Shown here: positions 12,468 through 24,163 of the stretch, piece by piece
How positions within the stretch are numbered: position 1 is the first letter of the stretch
Layout: the number at the start of each line of letters is the position of its first letter
Assembly: GCA_002221725.1 (NCBI GenBank)
Contig: NJFT01000033.1
Location: 186,001-250,000, forward strand
Direction of reading: 5' to 3'
From: Scedosporium boydii
Taxonomy: Eukaryota > Ascomycota > Sordariomycetes > Microascales > Microascaceae
Length of the DNA: 64,000 bases
Notes under the pieces: generated by a model
Databases searched by the model: none
Told to the model about the DNA's origin: nothing
The model's input: only the letters and a program-made list of their open reading frames with translations
Translations under genes and position numbers: made by a program

Positions 12468-12620
12468 AGATCCGATATCCTGCCCTTCCTCTTGCTATTT
12501 CCTTCCTCTCATCCAGCACCTCTCGCACGCTCCTTCTCTCACCACATCCACTTCGTTGCCTCAAGAAGCTGCACCGTCCCTGGCTCGTCTCTAGTCAAAT
12601 ACACAAAAAACACCGTCAAA

Positions 12621-14237
12621 ATGTTCAAGAAGCTCAGCGCTCTTTCCATGATCCTTGGTGCGGTCTCCGCCCAACAGGTCTGCACCCAGACTCCCGAGAC
12701 CCACCCCAGCCTCACCTGGCAGAAGTGCAGCGCTGGTGGCAGCTGCTCCAACGTTGCCGGCTCCGTCGTCATCGACTCCAACTGGCGATGGACTCACACT
12801 GTCTCCGGCTCCACCAACTGCTACGACGGCAACACATGGGACAGCTCCATCTGCTCGTCCGGCGCCTCTTGCGCTTCTCAGTGCTGTCTTGAGGGTGCCG
12901 ACTACTCCACCACCTACGGTATCAAGACCAGCGGCAACAGCCTCGACCTCAAATTCGTCACCAAGCACCAGTACGGTACCAACATCGGTTCTCGTGTCTA
13001 CCTCATGGAGAGCGACACCAAGTACCAGATGTTCAACCTCCTCGGTAACGAGTTCACCTTTGACGTCGATGTTTCCAACATTGGCTGCGGTCTCAACGGT
13101 GCCCTCTACTTCGTTTCTGTATGTCAACCACCCTTCACCTTGCTCTTTGCTTATTGGACCCTGTGCTAACCTCAAACTGTGTAGATGGACCAAGATGGTG
13201 GTATGTCCAGGTACTCTGGAAACAAGGCTGGTGCCAAGTATGGTACTGGTTACTGCGATGCTCAGTGCCCTCGTGACATCAAGTTCATCAACGGTGTTGC
13301 CAACTCCCAGGACTGGGAGCCTTCCTCCAACGACGCCAATGCTGGTGTTGGCGGCATGGGCAGCTGCTGTGCTGAGATGGATATCTGGGAGGCCAACAAC
13401 ATCGCCACCGCCTACACGCCCCACCCTTGCACCAACAACGCCCAGCACTCTTGCACCGGCGACAGCTGCGGTGGAACCTACTCTGACGACCGATACGGCG
13501 GAACCTGCGATCCCGATGGTTGCGACTTCAACTCCTACCGCCAGGGCAACAAGACCTTCTACGGTAAGGGCATGACCGTCGACACCACCAAGAAGATGAC
13601 CGTCGTCACTCAGTTCCTCACCAACTCGGCCGGCACCCTTTCCGAGATCAAGCGCTTCTACGTCCAGAACGGTGTCGTCATCCCCAACTCCGAGTCCGTC
13701 ATCCCTGGCGTCCCCGGCAACTCCATCACCCAGCAGTTCTGCGACAACCAGAAGGCCGTCTTCGGTGACGTCGACACCTTCAACTCCAAGGGCGGTTTCT
13801 CCCAGATGTCCAAGGCCCTCCAGGGCTCCATGGTCCTCGTCATGTCCCTCTGGGACGACCACTACGCCAACATGCTCTGGCTCGACTCCACCTACCCCGT
13901 CGACGGCACCGGCTACGGCACCGAGCGTGGCTCTTGCGCCACCAGCTCCGGCGTCCCCAGCGAGATCGAGGCCTCGGTCCCCAACAGCAACGTCATCTTC
14001 TCCAACATCAAGTTCGGCCCCATCGGCAGCACCTTCAACCAGAACGGCGGCGGTAACCCCCAGCCTAGCAGCTCCGCCACGGTCCGCCCGACCTCCACCA
14101 CCTCGGCCACTAACCCTGGCCAGACTGGTGCCGAGCACTGGGGTCAGTGCGGTGGTATTGGCTGGACTGGCCCTACCACTTGCAAGTCTCCTTACACTTG
14201 CACCAAGCTCAACGACTGGTACTACCAGTGCCTGTAA
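12621..14237 (+). CDS. GH7 cellobiohydrolase (CBH I type) with C-terminal CBM1, 516 aa
   Basis: Two exons, 12621-13118 and 13185-14237. The 66-base intron has GTATGT, a GCTAAC branch point and GTGTAG. A signal peptide, [17 protein letters not shown], is followed by the mature start [12 protein letters not shown]. The GH7 domain spans about residues 18-448 and carries the signature EMDIWEAN, with nucleophile E230, D232 and acid/base E235 (E213 and E218 in mature numbering, matching known CBH I residues 212 and 217). A Ser/Thr/Pro/Gly linker leads to a CBM1 at residues 483-516, with four cysteines and aromatic residues W485, W511 and Y512-Y513. The enzyme releases cellobiose from the reducing ends of cellulose chains outside the cell. 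The complete active site and CBM indicate a functional secreted cellulase. Three CreA-like sites upstream suggest glucose repression (inference). Confidence 0.98.
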
Positions 14238-15390
14238 ATCCTTTTCCTCCTTTAGGAAAAGTGGGAGACGGAGTGCGAAAAGGGCAATGTCATGGCTGAG
14301 GATGAGATTATGTGAGAAATTGTGACGGCTTTTCCCCCCCTTCTTTTCTTGCAGTCCCTTCTTCGTATATATATTTCCTTCATTTGCATATATATTACTT
14401 TTTTCCTTTCTTCTTGAATATAAGTCTTCTGAAATATCTGGTCTCCCGCACTCGCTAGTGATTGTGATTATAAACTGCGATTGTAAATGCAGATAATAAA
14501 ACGGTTTCACTCCTGTAATGACCTTAGACCTCAGACCTTCTGGTACAATTTCAAACTCCTTTCCTATCCAGGTGGATTAAACCCCATCTTGAAGATGTCA
14601 GGACAGTGTAAATCTTTCTATTTTGCGTGTCTATGAGGTCGAGGGAACGCATGTCGCGATAAAACATGAGGGGTCCTGAGAACAAGGGTGAACAAGGTGG
14701 TTTTGGGAATGTGAGTCGAGACTTAAATGTTTGGAATATTGATTCGGCCGAGGTGCTGTGTTGTTCCTTCCGTCTCTGGGAGATGATGTTGTTGATACGT
14801 GAATATTTCCACACTTTAAGCAGTTCTTGTTAACAAGGCATTAATACTGAGGTATATGTAACAAAGAGAAAATATCACGTGCAGTGAATCCTGGTTGTGA
14901 AAATGTGGCTCTGTGGCTGTGCATAAGGCTGGTGCTAATGCAATCTGGATGACTTTTTTTCCAATTCCTCGAGCCAACGCGACAGCAACTGGGACATCAT
15001 CGAAGCCTCGAAGAGCTCTACGCGACAAGATATTTTTGGTGGATGTCATCCCTCAACTCTCACATCAACCAATCACCCCAAACACTTCTTCTCTATATCG
15101 TTCCCAGCATCTCTAGTCGGAAACCCCACACCTCGACCCCCTTTCATTTTTTTTCGCCCATTCCTTTTTTTCTCTCGTTGTGACAGACTTGTGTTCAAGG
15201 CTGTCCCATCTCCCACCCTAAAGACCCTTAGTTCAACGACACAAAGCTCGCGGTTTCGACATCTTCGAGCTGCCCGAGCCGTCCAATTCGTGGACTAGAT
15301 TGACGGCAGTCGCGATCGTACGCGACCCGTCTACGGTCCAGTGCTTTTCTTTTTTTTCTTTTCCGAGCCCCCTCGAGTCCTGCATGAAAG
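14238..15390. other. Intergenic region: cellobiohydrolase 3' flank and SFH1 leader
   Basis: No gene is supported. The first part is T-rich with ATATAT runs near 14366-14395, likely 3' UTR. The last 280 bases are C/T-rich, probably the promoter and leader of the SNF5-family gene. That leader carries a short upstream frame that overlaps the start codon (listed separately). Confidence 0.5.
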
Positions 15391-15398
15391 ATGGATGA
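15384..15398 (+). promoter_or_regulatory. Overlapping upstream mini-frame (4 codons) at the SFH1 start
   Basis: An ATG at 15384 opens ATG-AAA-GAT-GGA-TGA. It ends inside the main reading frame, which starts at 15391. The first ATG is in a weak context (T at -3); the main ATG has A at -3 and G at +4. This arrangement would require leaky scanning and could tune translation, provided that transcripts include this ATG. Confidence 0.5.
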
Positions 15399-17232
15399 CA
15401 TTCACGACCTGCAAGGCCTCACGCTAGAGGACCTTCGAAAACTCGACAAAGATGCCCCGATCGATGTAATTGAGAAATTCCTCCCCGAAAGGCCGCAGGC
15501 CTCACTCACCACCTTCGCTCCCCGCCTGCGCATCTACAACAACTCTATTTTGATGCCATCGATACCCTCTACCACATCGGGACCCGTAGCGCGAACGACG
15601 AAGCGCGGCACTACGATAATCAATTACGCTGAGGACGGGTACGATGATCTCGACGACGAAGACGACGACACGCGACGGCGGCCGACGGGGTTAAGAAGCG
15701 CGAGGAGGGACGACTCCGTGGCGAAGCAAGACTTTTCCGACAAGGTGGGCAAGGAGGCCAACGAGCCTGTCGACGTTCCCGGCCAGTGGCGCGAGTGGAT
15801 GCTTAGGACGAAGATGCTCCGCAGCGACAGGCAAGGCGCGGCCCAGTCGGACCTCCCCCTGACCCTCATCCCCATCCGCATCGACCTCGAAGTCCCCAGC
15901 TTCATACCCCAGCCTCCGTTCCCGCCTCCGCCCAATGGCTACGATCCATCGCTGCCACAGTATCGCCCTCAGGAGACGACGCCGCCTTATAGACTCCGGG
16001 ATTTCTTCCTGTGGAATTTGCACGAAGCTCTGATCACGACGGATCAGTTCGCGTTGACGCTGGTCCAGGACCTGGACCTCCCTAACCCGCGCATGCTTGC
16101 TAGCGAAATCAGCAGGCAGATCCGCACGCAGCTGGAAGAATACGCGGGTGTGGCTCTGCACCCGCTCTTCCACGCACAGCGGGATCCCAATGACGCCACG
16201 CAACGGACAGCCGTTCCCTCAAAAAGCGGTTTCAACACCCCCAAAGAAGTCGGCGCGTCTACCCCCCTCCTCACCAATACCCCTGCGCCCGAGATCAGCG
16301 CAAAGGCCACTACCATCACTTACGACAACGACGACCTGAACCCCGACGATGCCTATCGCTGCATCATCGCGCTCAACATCACGCTCGGCTCGACGCTCTA
16401 CACGGACAAGTTCGAATGGTCGCTCCTTCACCCTCCCGGCATGGCCGACGCCTTTGCGAAGCAAACATGCGCCGACCTCGGCCTCCACGGCGAATGGGTT
16501 CCCGCCGTCACACACGGCATCTACGAGGCCGTGCTTAAGTTAAAGAAGGAAGCCTGCGAGTCCGGCGGCGTCGTTGGCGGCTGGGGCGGTCTGCAGCAGG
16601 AAATTGCCAACGACTCGGCCCACGGCGCCGAGGCGGGCATGCGCTACGATCCGGAGAACCTGGGCGCAGAGTGGCAGCCCAACTTCGAAGTCCTCACCAA
16701 GGAGGAGATGGAGAAGCGCGAGGGCGACCACGAGAGGCAGCTTCGGCGACTGCGGCGCGAGACGGCGCGGTTTAGTTCCACTTCAGGCCTCGTCGGCGGC
16801 GTGCCCTTCTCGGGCTTCGGGACCATGGTCGAGGCCGAGGAGGAGCGTATGGGTCGTGGTGAGAGGAACAAGAAGAAGAGGAGGCAGCTGAGGAGTAGTT
16901 TGAGTCCGCAGCGGTCGGGCACCCCCGGTGGAAGGGGCACGCCGGATGTTGGGTATGGCGGGGGTGGGAGCAGTTCGCTTATGGAGGCGGAGAGGGAGAA
17001 TTGGCGGTGTTCGCAGTGTTGTGTTAGGGGGTCTTGTGTTTGGGCTGTTCGGGATGGACCTGCAGGTCTTAGGGTGAGGCCATTTCCTCTTTCTTTCTTT
17101 CTCTTCTTTTTTCTCTACTAACGGTGTTTCTACTAGACCCTATGCCACAACTGTGGCTACCTCTACGAGCGCGACAAGCGCCTGCCCTTCCTCATGAAGA
17201 ACCTTCACCGTAACGATCAACGGATAGTATAG
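15391..17232 (+). CDS. SNF5/SFH1-family chromatin-remodelling subunit with GATA-like finger, 592 aa
   Basis: Exon 1 is 15391-17073 and exon 2 is 17137-17232. The 63-base intron has GTGAGG, CTAAC and CTAG signals. The acidic N-terminal part includes DDLDDEDDD near residue 90. The SNF5 homology region lies at about residues 205-400, with both repeats visible (PYRLRDFFLWNLHEALITTD and YRCIIALNITLGSTLYTDKF). Next comes a basic KKKRRQ segment. The C-terminal zinc finger, WRCSQC to LCHNCGYLYERDKRLP, is assembled across the intron, which supports the splice. Family knowledge: SNF5/SFH1 proteins are core subunits of SWI/SNF and RSC nucleosome-remodelling complexes in the nucleus. The C-terminal GATA-like finger makes me favour SFH1 of RSC, but SNF5 cannot be excluded. 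Confidence 0.92.
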
Positions 17233-17895
17233 TGTACTTCTCCTTCCAAGACCACGTCGGATCCCCCGCAAATGGGCAGGAAAAGGAAAAGAGGACGAGA
17301 GACGACCACGCACGCTTGAGAGGGGAAAATTGTGGTGGTTGCAGTTTCCGAAATCTCTTTGTCTCTGTATTTCTATGTTTTTTCTGGTGTTGGATTCTTT
17401 TTGTTTTTCAACCTTGTGTGTGCGTTATGTCCTCGGGGTGGGATATTGTTTTTAGAGGTGTTTTAAGGTTTCTTTCTTGTTCTCTTGTCTATTCGATGAG
17501 AGGTATTGAAGTGGTTGGTTTTGGACTTTTTTCTTGAAAAGGAACTCGTCCAGAGGATGGGGATCCAAGAGAATACCAGTCTGGGCGTATGAGGGGGTAC
17601 TTGAGGGTTTAGGGTAAGTTGGGCAGGGTATAATACATATTGAGCTTGAGCGAGGTTCCTTCTCTCTCCCTTTGAGATGATGTGAAGTGTTTCTCGTATT
17701 GCTTACAGTTCCTATACTTTTGCAACGGTCGCGAGATGTCTTCGAGGACCTCCCATGTGAGTTCTGTGTATAACTCCTAGAATGAAATATCCGTCACCCC
17801 TACCAAATACCATGAGTAAACGCAGTGTATCCCGCTCCAGGAAAACTAAGAGAAAACAAAGAAAAAAAAAGCCCAGTCCTCAGATGCAACCCTTC
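17233..17895. other. Intergenic region between convergent genes
   Basis: T/G-rich sequence between two converging stop codons, probably both 3' UTRs. I see no gene or repeat. Confidence 0.6.
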
Positions 17896-20266
17896 TCAAT
17901 CATATAGGCTATGATCGACCTCGCCCACCTTCGAAACGTGCGGACTCGTGACCTTGATGCCATTCTCCAACCTGGAGAGCGTGACGGCATAGCCCTTGAA
18001 ATCACACCAAGACTGCACCATCTTCACCGCATTCTTAATCTCTCGTCCATTGAGGTTCCAACCTCCCAGCTCCTTGATGTCCTCCTCCGAGATGCCCTTG
18101 CGGGCCAAGTTCTCCTCCTCCTCACTCGCCCACACCTTCTCCGCATCCTCCTCCAGCAAAGGCTGCTTAGAGCCAACAACCTTAACATGCGGCACACGCT
18201 CCAGGAACTTCTTCCAGATCTGCTCCCTCGCCTCAGCAGACAGCGGCTTAAACAGCAAATGCAAGCTAACACGGCTCCGGAACGCCGGATCGATGGTGTG
18301 GTACAGGTTGGTCGTGAGGAAGACGATGCCGCGGAAGTACTCGAGCTCGCGGAGGAAGATGGACACGAGCTCGTTGCGGGCGATGTCGACGGGTTCGCGG
18401 GTGGCCATGAATACGTCGGCTTCGTCGAGGAGAACGACGGCGTTCCATTCGGTGGCCATGGCGAGGAGGCGTTTGAGGTTGGCGCCTAGGGCGGTGGCGT
18501 TGATGCCGAGGTCTTCGGCTTGGAGGTAGAGGAGGGGTCGGCGGGTTCGGTCGGCGACTGTGTGGAGAGAGTGTAAGTAGAGGGCACTAAACTGAACTTC
18601 CCTGAAGGATGCAAAGGTGAAATGAAGACTTACCAGCCTCTGCGGTGAGGGTCTTTCCAGTTCCGGGAGGTCCAGAAAGAAGAAGAATCAATCCTTGGCC
18701 TAGAAAGGGGTGCGTTAGTCGAGTTGCAACGGCGACTTGAGGAGACGAGAAAAAGCTTACCCTTTCCGACGATGACATCGTCAAAGATGCTCGCCTGCTT
18801 CTGTCCGTGATGCTCAACAAACGACAAGACAAGGTCCTTTTGCTCCTCGCTGTAGACGAGGTGCTTGTAGGCCGAGTCATTCCAGGTGATCGGCTGGATA
18901 TCTTCGATGTAGAACTTGACTATAAAGATCCGATGCTCATATTAGTCGAAACATTCCTCTCCCTGCTGGGTGCGGGAGACAAGATTCACTTACGCCACTT
19001 CTTATTCTTCAGCGCATACCCTTCAACCCAAGGACCGATAAACATCAGGAGCTCCTCCTGAGCCAGCATCTCCTTCTTGTTCCGCTCCTGGTCCTCTTCC
19101 GACAACCACCTCGGCTTCTTCTTGCCGTCATCATCATCCCCTTTACTGCCGCCTGAGGTAACAGCATTCTTCATCGTCTCGGGATCCAGCAGCTCGCGCT
19201 TTCCCTGCGGCTGTTGATACCTGTTATAACCCGCGACGTCGATGAGAACCCTGCCCTCAACGTTGTGGCTTTCGCAATCCTCGCCGAAATAGATGGCCAG
19301 GCCCTCGTAGTTCCTGTAACACAGGCCCTGCAGGTCAAGCATCTTGCGACCGCGCTCCGTCAGCCTCTTCCTAACGCTGGCGGGATCCTCGTGGAATTCA
19401 AGGGGATAATGGGGCAGGTCAGTAATGGGCTTGTTGCCCTGGAACGGCTTGATCTTGACGGAGGCCTTCCTCCAGCCAAAGGCGTCACCGTTGAAGCCGA
19501 GCACCTTGACGGGGATGTTGAGGCCTTCGACGGTGTACTCAACCGGGCCCTCGACCTGGGCTAGGATCTCGGCGTTCTTGATGTAGCTGTGGATGATGCA
19601 ACCCGTGGGATAGTACGTCCAGGCCGTCTTGTATTTGATCAGGCGCAGGGACTTCAAGCTCGCGACGCGCGGGCGCAGATCGCTGAACGTATCATCGAGG
19701 ACTTTGAGGAACAGCTCCAGATGAGGCTTCAGAGCGGACTCGTTGGGAGTCTTCCTATACAAGTCAAGAATCTCCGGAAGGCCGAAGAAGAGGGCCATGA
19801 AAGGCTGTTTGAAAGTAGCCCTGGTGTTGAGATCAAGGTGGACGTTTTCCTTCTTCAGAATGGGGGCGATGGCGGCGACCAACTGCGGGTTGTAGACGTA
19901 GATCTGATACGTCTTCAGCGGGAAGAGGTTACCAAGCGCGACCTTATCGCGGTCCTTGACCTTCCACACGGCCACGGAGTACATGGCCAGGTTCTTGGCC
20001 ACGGTAGGGCTCATCTGCTTGGGCGGATAGTCTGTCCAGTCATAGTGCTCGTTCGAGGGGTTCGAGTCCTTGCCCTCGTAGTAGTACTTGATCTTGGCCT
20101 GCGTTCCCGTCTCGGGCTCGGGGGCTAGCTTCTTGGGGTCTTCGTCTGAGGAGACGTCGATCTCTTCGATGCTGCGGCCGATGGGCTGTTTGGGGGGGAG
20201 GAGCTTGCAGCGCCATTTCCAGGCGAGCTCGGACATGTCGTTCTTTTTTCTGCCGACGAAGCCCAT
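17896..20266 (-). CDS. AAA-family ATPase with DUF7025-type N-terminal region, 719 aa
   Basis: Four exons: 20266-18994, 18919-18761, 18699-18634 and 18557-17896. All introns (61-76 bases) have GTAAG donors and AG acceptors, and the joined frame is open throughout. The N-terminal 400 residues resemble the DUF7025 region that precedes the AAA domain in a large fungal family, including AIYFGEDCESHNVEGRVLID-like text. The AAA core has Walker A GPPGTGKT at 487-494 (split over small exons), Walker B VVLLDEAD at 540-547 and a sensor-like LTTN. No signal peptide or membrane segment is seen. These ATPases are thought to remodel protein substrates; the substrate and role of this family are unknown to me. 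It is transcribed away from the BCS1 gene. Confidence 0.9.
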
Positions 20267-21863
20267 TTTTGGAGATGGGTTTCTTGTTTCTCTTCTCTCG
20301 TTTGTTTTATTTTGGTCGATTGGAGAGAAGGGGGGATGAGAGGTGAGAGGTGAGAGATGACTTGGAGGAAGAGAGAGGGAGTCAATGGAAGGGGTATCTC
20401 AAACAAAGCAAAAGAGAAAGCAATGCAGAAGTGAAAAGCTCCAGCACAAAGCAAAGGAAGGGGACAGGGTCAATTGATAGAAGAGTGAGAGTGAGACTGA
20501 GCCCGGTCTAAGTGTGTGTGGAAGAATGGCAAGAAATGAGATCAAAGCTATGGGGAGGAGGCTGTGGGAGCTCTCCAATATATAATACGCAGGATCCTCC
20601 AACTAAGATACATGTGTTATCTGCACAAAGGCATCCTTATTCACACCGAGGTAGCTCTCCTGAAAGCTTAATGAGCTCACTTCAAGCAAACATCCTGGAC
20701 CAGTCATGACTGGTCCGGGGTGGGCGTGAGGGGAAACCAGGGACAGGGGACCAGGACCTGGGTCTCGAGCTCGAACGAGGAGAAAGCTCTATTGTCATAG
20801 TAGTAAAAGGTAGTAAAAGTCGCAAACCGTGGTGCGACTCGGTTACGCTAGAGTAGGGCGGAAGGAAGCCTGGTGTACCGGCATGATAACACCAACAAGA
20901 AGCAAGGAAAAGAGGCAGCCTGGATGCAGGATGATGAGAGCTCGCGGACAACGAGACTTGCATAACTCGTGTTTAGCTCTCGCGTGCCCATTCCGGTTGT
21001 GGAGGGGGTTTGCCCCGGGTCTTCTCTCAGTACGAAGCAGTTTTTGGCACCTTTGGATCTTAACTCAGTAGGACTTTCTGTTGTACGAAGTGAGTATTAT
21101 TTCGTATGTTGATGGATCCTAGGACTGGAGGATTCACGTCTTGGCCCATGTCTTTGGGGACTCTGAAGGGAGCCAATACCGTCTCGCCTGCGCCACTACT
21201 GCAGACAGGGATCTATTCAAGTGCGAAAAATAAGTCCTACACTAGACTCTGGTAGCGTCACAGCCCTAGACCCATGTAACCCGGGACCTTGGAGAAAACC
21301 CAAGCCGTATTAACCATTGATCGCCAGTAAGAGACGAGAGGTGGCCTGGGGTGCGGGAGCTGGGGGCTTTTTCCATTTCGAAGATCTCCCAAGAGAGAGC
21401 GTGAGGGGTTCAGAGCTCGGATACAGCAAAGTGCTATCCAGCCCCAGGCAGCCGTTGCACTTTGGTCTTGGACGCGTTCCCCTCCTCGGGTCCAATTAGT
21501 AGCATTCCTGCAATCCCAATGCGAGGAAGTGCTTGTGCAGATCAATGCAATGGGCTGGAGGCGAGCTTGTTTACATAGTACAAGAAGTCAACTGTGGCAC
21601 CATGACGGGAAATTTAGACTGTGATACTTCATGGATCACAACGCAAACGCAGCGTTCCTTCCTCAAGCCCTTGCCCACTTGGGCACTTCTGACAGGGGAT
21701 GGTGATGACTCAGCAGAGCTCCCTCCGAGAATTTCCAATTGGCCCCACAAATTTTCCAATTCTCGATTCGAGCTTCAAAGCTCAAGCCGAAGCTGAGGCT
21801 CCTCCTCGTTCGATATTCAAATCGAACCGAAAAAAAAAAAAAAAAAAAAATTCACCCAGGACA
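20267..21863. other. Divergent promoter region between two AAA ATPase genes
   Basis: There is no supported gene. The part near 20270-20520 is rich in GA/GT and likely the leader of the minus-strand AAA gene. A TACGAAGT copy lies at 21084-21091. A 21-base A-tract (21830-21850) lies 13 bases before the BCS1 start codon. Confidence 0.55.
21830..21850 (+). repeat. 21-base A-tract in the BCS1 leader
   Basis: A pure run of A, 13 bases before the ATG of the BCS1-like gene. An A-rich leader can aid initiation in fungi (general knowledge); an effect here is inference. Confidence 0.85.
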
Positions 21864-23270
21864 ATGGCGGCACCAACCCCGCCCATCCCCCCAGTCCCCG
21901 GCCCAGCAACAACCGGCGCAGCAAGCTCCGTCCTCAACCTCAATGCCCTCTTCGACAACCCCCTCTTCGCCGGCGGCATCGGCCTCGCAGGCCTCGGCGC
22001 CGCCGCCGCAACAGCCCGCAAAGGCGTCCTCGTAGCCGCCAGCGCCGCCCGCCGCCGCCTCCTCGTCAACCTCGAAATCAGCCGGCAGGACCCGGCCTAC
22101 CCGTGGATCCTGGCGTGGCTATCACAACTTAGTCCGCAGCAAGGGTTCGTGGCGTCGCGGCTGACGCGCATCAATAACTTTTCCGTGACGACGACGACGT
22201 CGAGGGGGACGGGCCCCGGGAGCGGGAGGCCGAGCTTTTTCGTGCAGCCGGGGTACGGGAGACATATCGTGAGGTATCGGTGGGCGTATATTGGGGTCAA
22301 TAGAGAGAAGCATAACACGGCTAATATGAATACGGGGGAACCGCATGAGATTGTGCAGTTGACTACGTTGTGGGCGCATAGGCAGATTTTTGATGAGGTG
22401 TTGACGGAGGCGAGGGCGTTGGCTGAAAAGGCGCATGAGGGGAAGACGGTGGTTTATTCGGCGAGGGGGTTGGAGTGGGCGCCGTTGGGGGATCCGAGGA
22501 AGAAGCGGCCGCTGGGGTCGGTTGTTCTCGACGAGGGGGTCAAGGAGAGGATCGTCGCCGACGTCGAGGACTTCCTCGCGCGGCAGCAGTGGTACGTCGA
22601 CAGGGGCATCCCCTACCGCAGGGGCTACCTTCTCTACGGACCCCCCGGGACGGGCAAGAGTTCGTTCATCCAGGCGCTGGCGGGCGAGCTCAACTATAGC
22701 GTGGCCATGATCAACCTCAGCGAGATGGGCATGACGGACGACAAGCTCGCATACCTCCTTACGAAGCTACCGAAGCGCAGCATTCTCCTCCTCGAAGACG
22801 CCGACGCCGCATTCGTCAACCGAAGACAGCGCGATGCTGACGGATACAGCGGGGCGACGGTGACGTTTTCGGGGTTACTTAACGCGTTGGACGGCGTGGC
22901 GGCGGGCGAGGAGCGCATTGCGTTCCTGACGACGAATCACGTCAACAGGTTGGATCCGGCGCTGAAGAGGCCCGGGAGGGTGGACGTCATGGAGCGCATC
23001 GGGGAGGCGACGACGTACCAGGCGACGCAGATGTGGGATCGGTTCTACGGGGACGTGGACGCGGATCACAAGGGTCGCGAGATGTTCTTGGCGAAGCTTC
23101 AAGGGCTGGGACTCTTGAGGGGTAGGGACGAGGATGCGGTGGGGGAGAGGAGGTGTACGAGCCCTGCGGCGATTCAAGGATTGTTTTTGATGAATAAGGA
23201 GGATATGATGGGGGCGATTGAGATGGCGGAGGAGTATTTCATGGCTGAAGAGGGGCACACTCAACTCTAG
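21864..23270 (+). CDS. BCS1: BCS1-like mitochondrial AAA chaperone, 468 aa
   Basis: This is an intronless gene starting MAAPTPPIPP. A hydrophobic segment at about residues 32-51 (FAGGIGLAGLGAAAATA) is the single N-terminal membrane anchor expected in BCS1. The BCS1-specific region follows (about 60-225, with RRRLLVNLEISRQDPAYPW). The AAA domain has Walker A GPPGTGKS at 259-266, Walker B ILLLEDAD, an LTTNH sensor and the RPGRVD arginine-finger motif. Family knowledge: BCS1 sits in the inner mitochondrial membrane and inserts the Rieske iron-sulfur protein into respiratory complex III. Fungi often carry several BCS1 paralogues, so this may be the orthologue or a paralogue. The Walker B reads LEDADAAF where LEDIDAAF is common, a mild change. 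The upstream frame is open to 21699, but 21864 matches the family start. Confidence 0.92.
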   Translation: MAAPTPPIPPVPGPATTGAASSVLNLNALFDNPLFAGGIGLAGLGAAAATARKGVLVAASAARRRLLVNLEISRQDPAYPWILAWLSQLSPQQGFVASRLTRINNFSVTTTTSRGTGPGSGRPSFFVQPGYGRHIVRYRWAYIGVNREKHNTANMNTGEPHEIVQLTTLWAHRQIFDEVLTEARALAEKAHEGKTVVYSARGLEWAPLGDPRKKRPLGSVVLDEGVKERIVADVEDFLARQQWYVDRGIPYRRGYLLYGPPGTGKSSFIQALAGELNYSVAMINLSEMGMTDDKLAYLLTKLPKRSILLLEDADAAFVNRRQRDADGYSGATVTFSGLLNALDGVAAGEERIAFLTTNHVNRLDPALKRPGRVDVMERIGEATTYQATQMWDRFYGDVDADHKGREMFLAKLQGLGLLRGRDEDAVGERRCTSPAAIQGLFLMNKEDMMGAIEMAEEYFMAEEGHTQL

Positions 23271-24163
23271 ACGGGGCAACGGGTGATTTGGTGAGTGCGG
23301 ATGGATGCATTGAATGCATCAGATGTCCGGATGTTTGGAGCCCGAGGCCCAGTCCCGGACTCGGACTCGGGTTCGGATCCGGACATGGGAGGAGAATGGC
23401 TCGGGATCTCGTCGAGTTGTCCTTGTGAGATGATGCAGGGTTTGTACAAAATTGTATTACAATGTACCTTAACATAGACGTAAAATGTAGATTAGGATCT
23501 AGAGGTTATCGCATACAGCAAGCATACTGAATGCTGAAGAAACGAGCAATGATACCCTCCACATTTGGTTTAAAGATCAAAATGCAACCAATTAACCATC
23601 ACCCATCAATGCCATCCTCTCCTACTCAGCCCGGCCAAATCCCAAGCTTATCCTTCATATTCCCTTGTGTTTTCAGCCTCTTTATTCTTGCACCCTTCCA
23701 TACCACAGACTCGGTCAAGTAAGTCAACGGCTCATTGTGTGTCCTTTGCTGCAAATTCACTCGGGGGCCCAGTAGTTGGTCGGTGGCATGTCATTTCGAG
23801 GCGGATGAATCACTCGCCGACAAAGACTCACGGATGGTTTGGACTCGGGTCTAAAAGAACATTGGATCAATTGATAATTTAGGTGGGTTGCTGTGTTCTG
23901 TTGTGCCTGTTGTGTGTTGCTGCCTACAATTAATTGGACAATTTTTGAGCCAGGCTTCGCCTTCCTTGTTCCTTCCCCACGCTTTCGTTGTCCACAATCC
24001 ACATCTTTCATCTTCGTCTCACTCGGGGTTTATTCTTACATTACTCTGCGCTTTATCACCACTCATACTAGACCTCAATACGAAGTGGTCCGGCTCAAGA
24101 GAAGATCCCTCATCCAGTTGCTTAAATTAAGAACCGCCCGCCCCCCAAAAAGAGGAACCGACA
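23271..24163. other. Intergenic region
   Basis: Between the BCS1-like and PARG genes. It holds one TACGAAGT copy at 24079-24086, about 80 bases before the PARG start. No gene is supported. Confidence 0.55.

Noticed and set aside
12216..13169. A 317-codon frame starting upstream of the cellobiohydrolase ATG
   Set aside because: It is the true first exon read in frame from an upstream ATG. The TATA box at 12460 and the signal peptide at 12621 show that the start is internal to this frame.
12591..14510. A 639-codon open frame antisense to the whole cellobiohydrolase gene
   Set aside because: It mirrors the sense gene, including its intron. The strong C-ending codon bias of the sense strand makes antisense codons start with G and so avoids stops. 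The translation is low-complexity Val/Gly/Ala without any domain.
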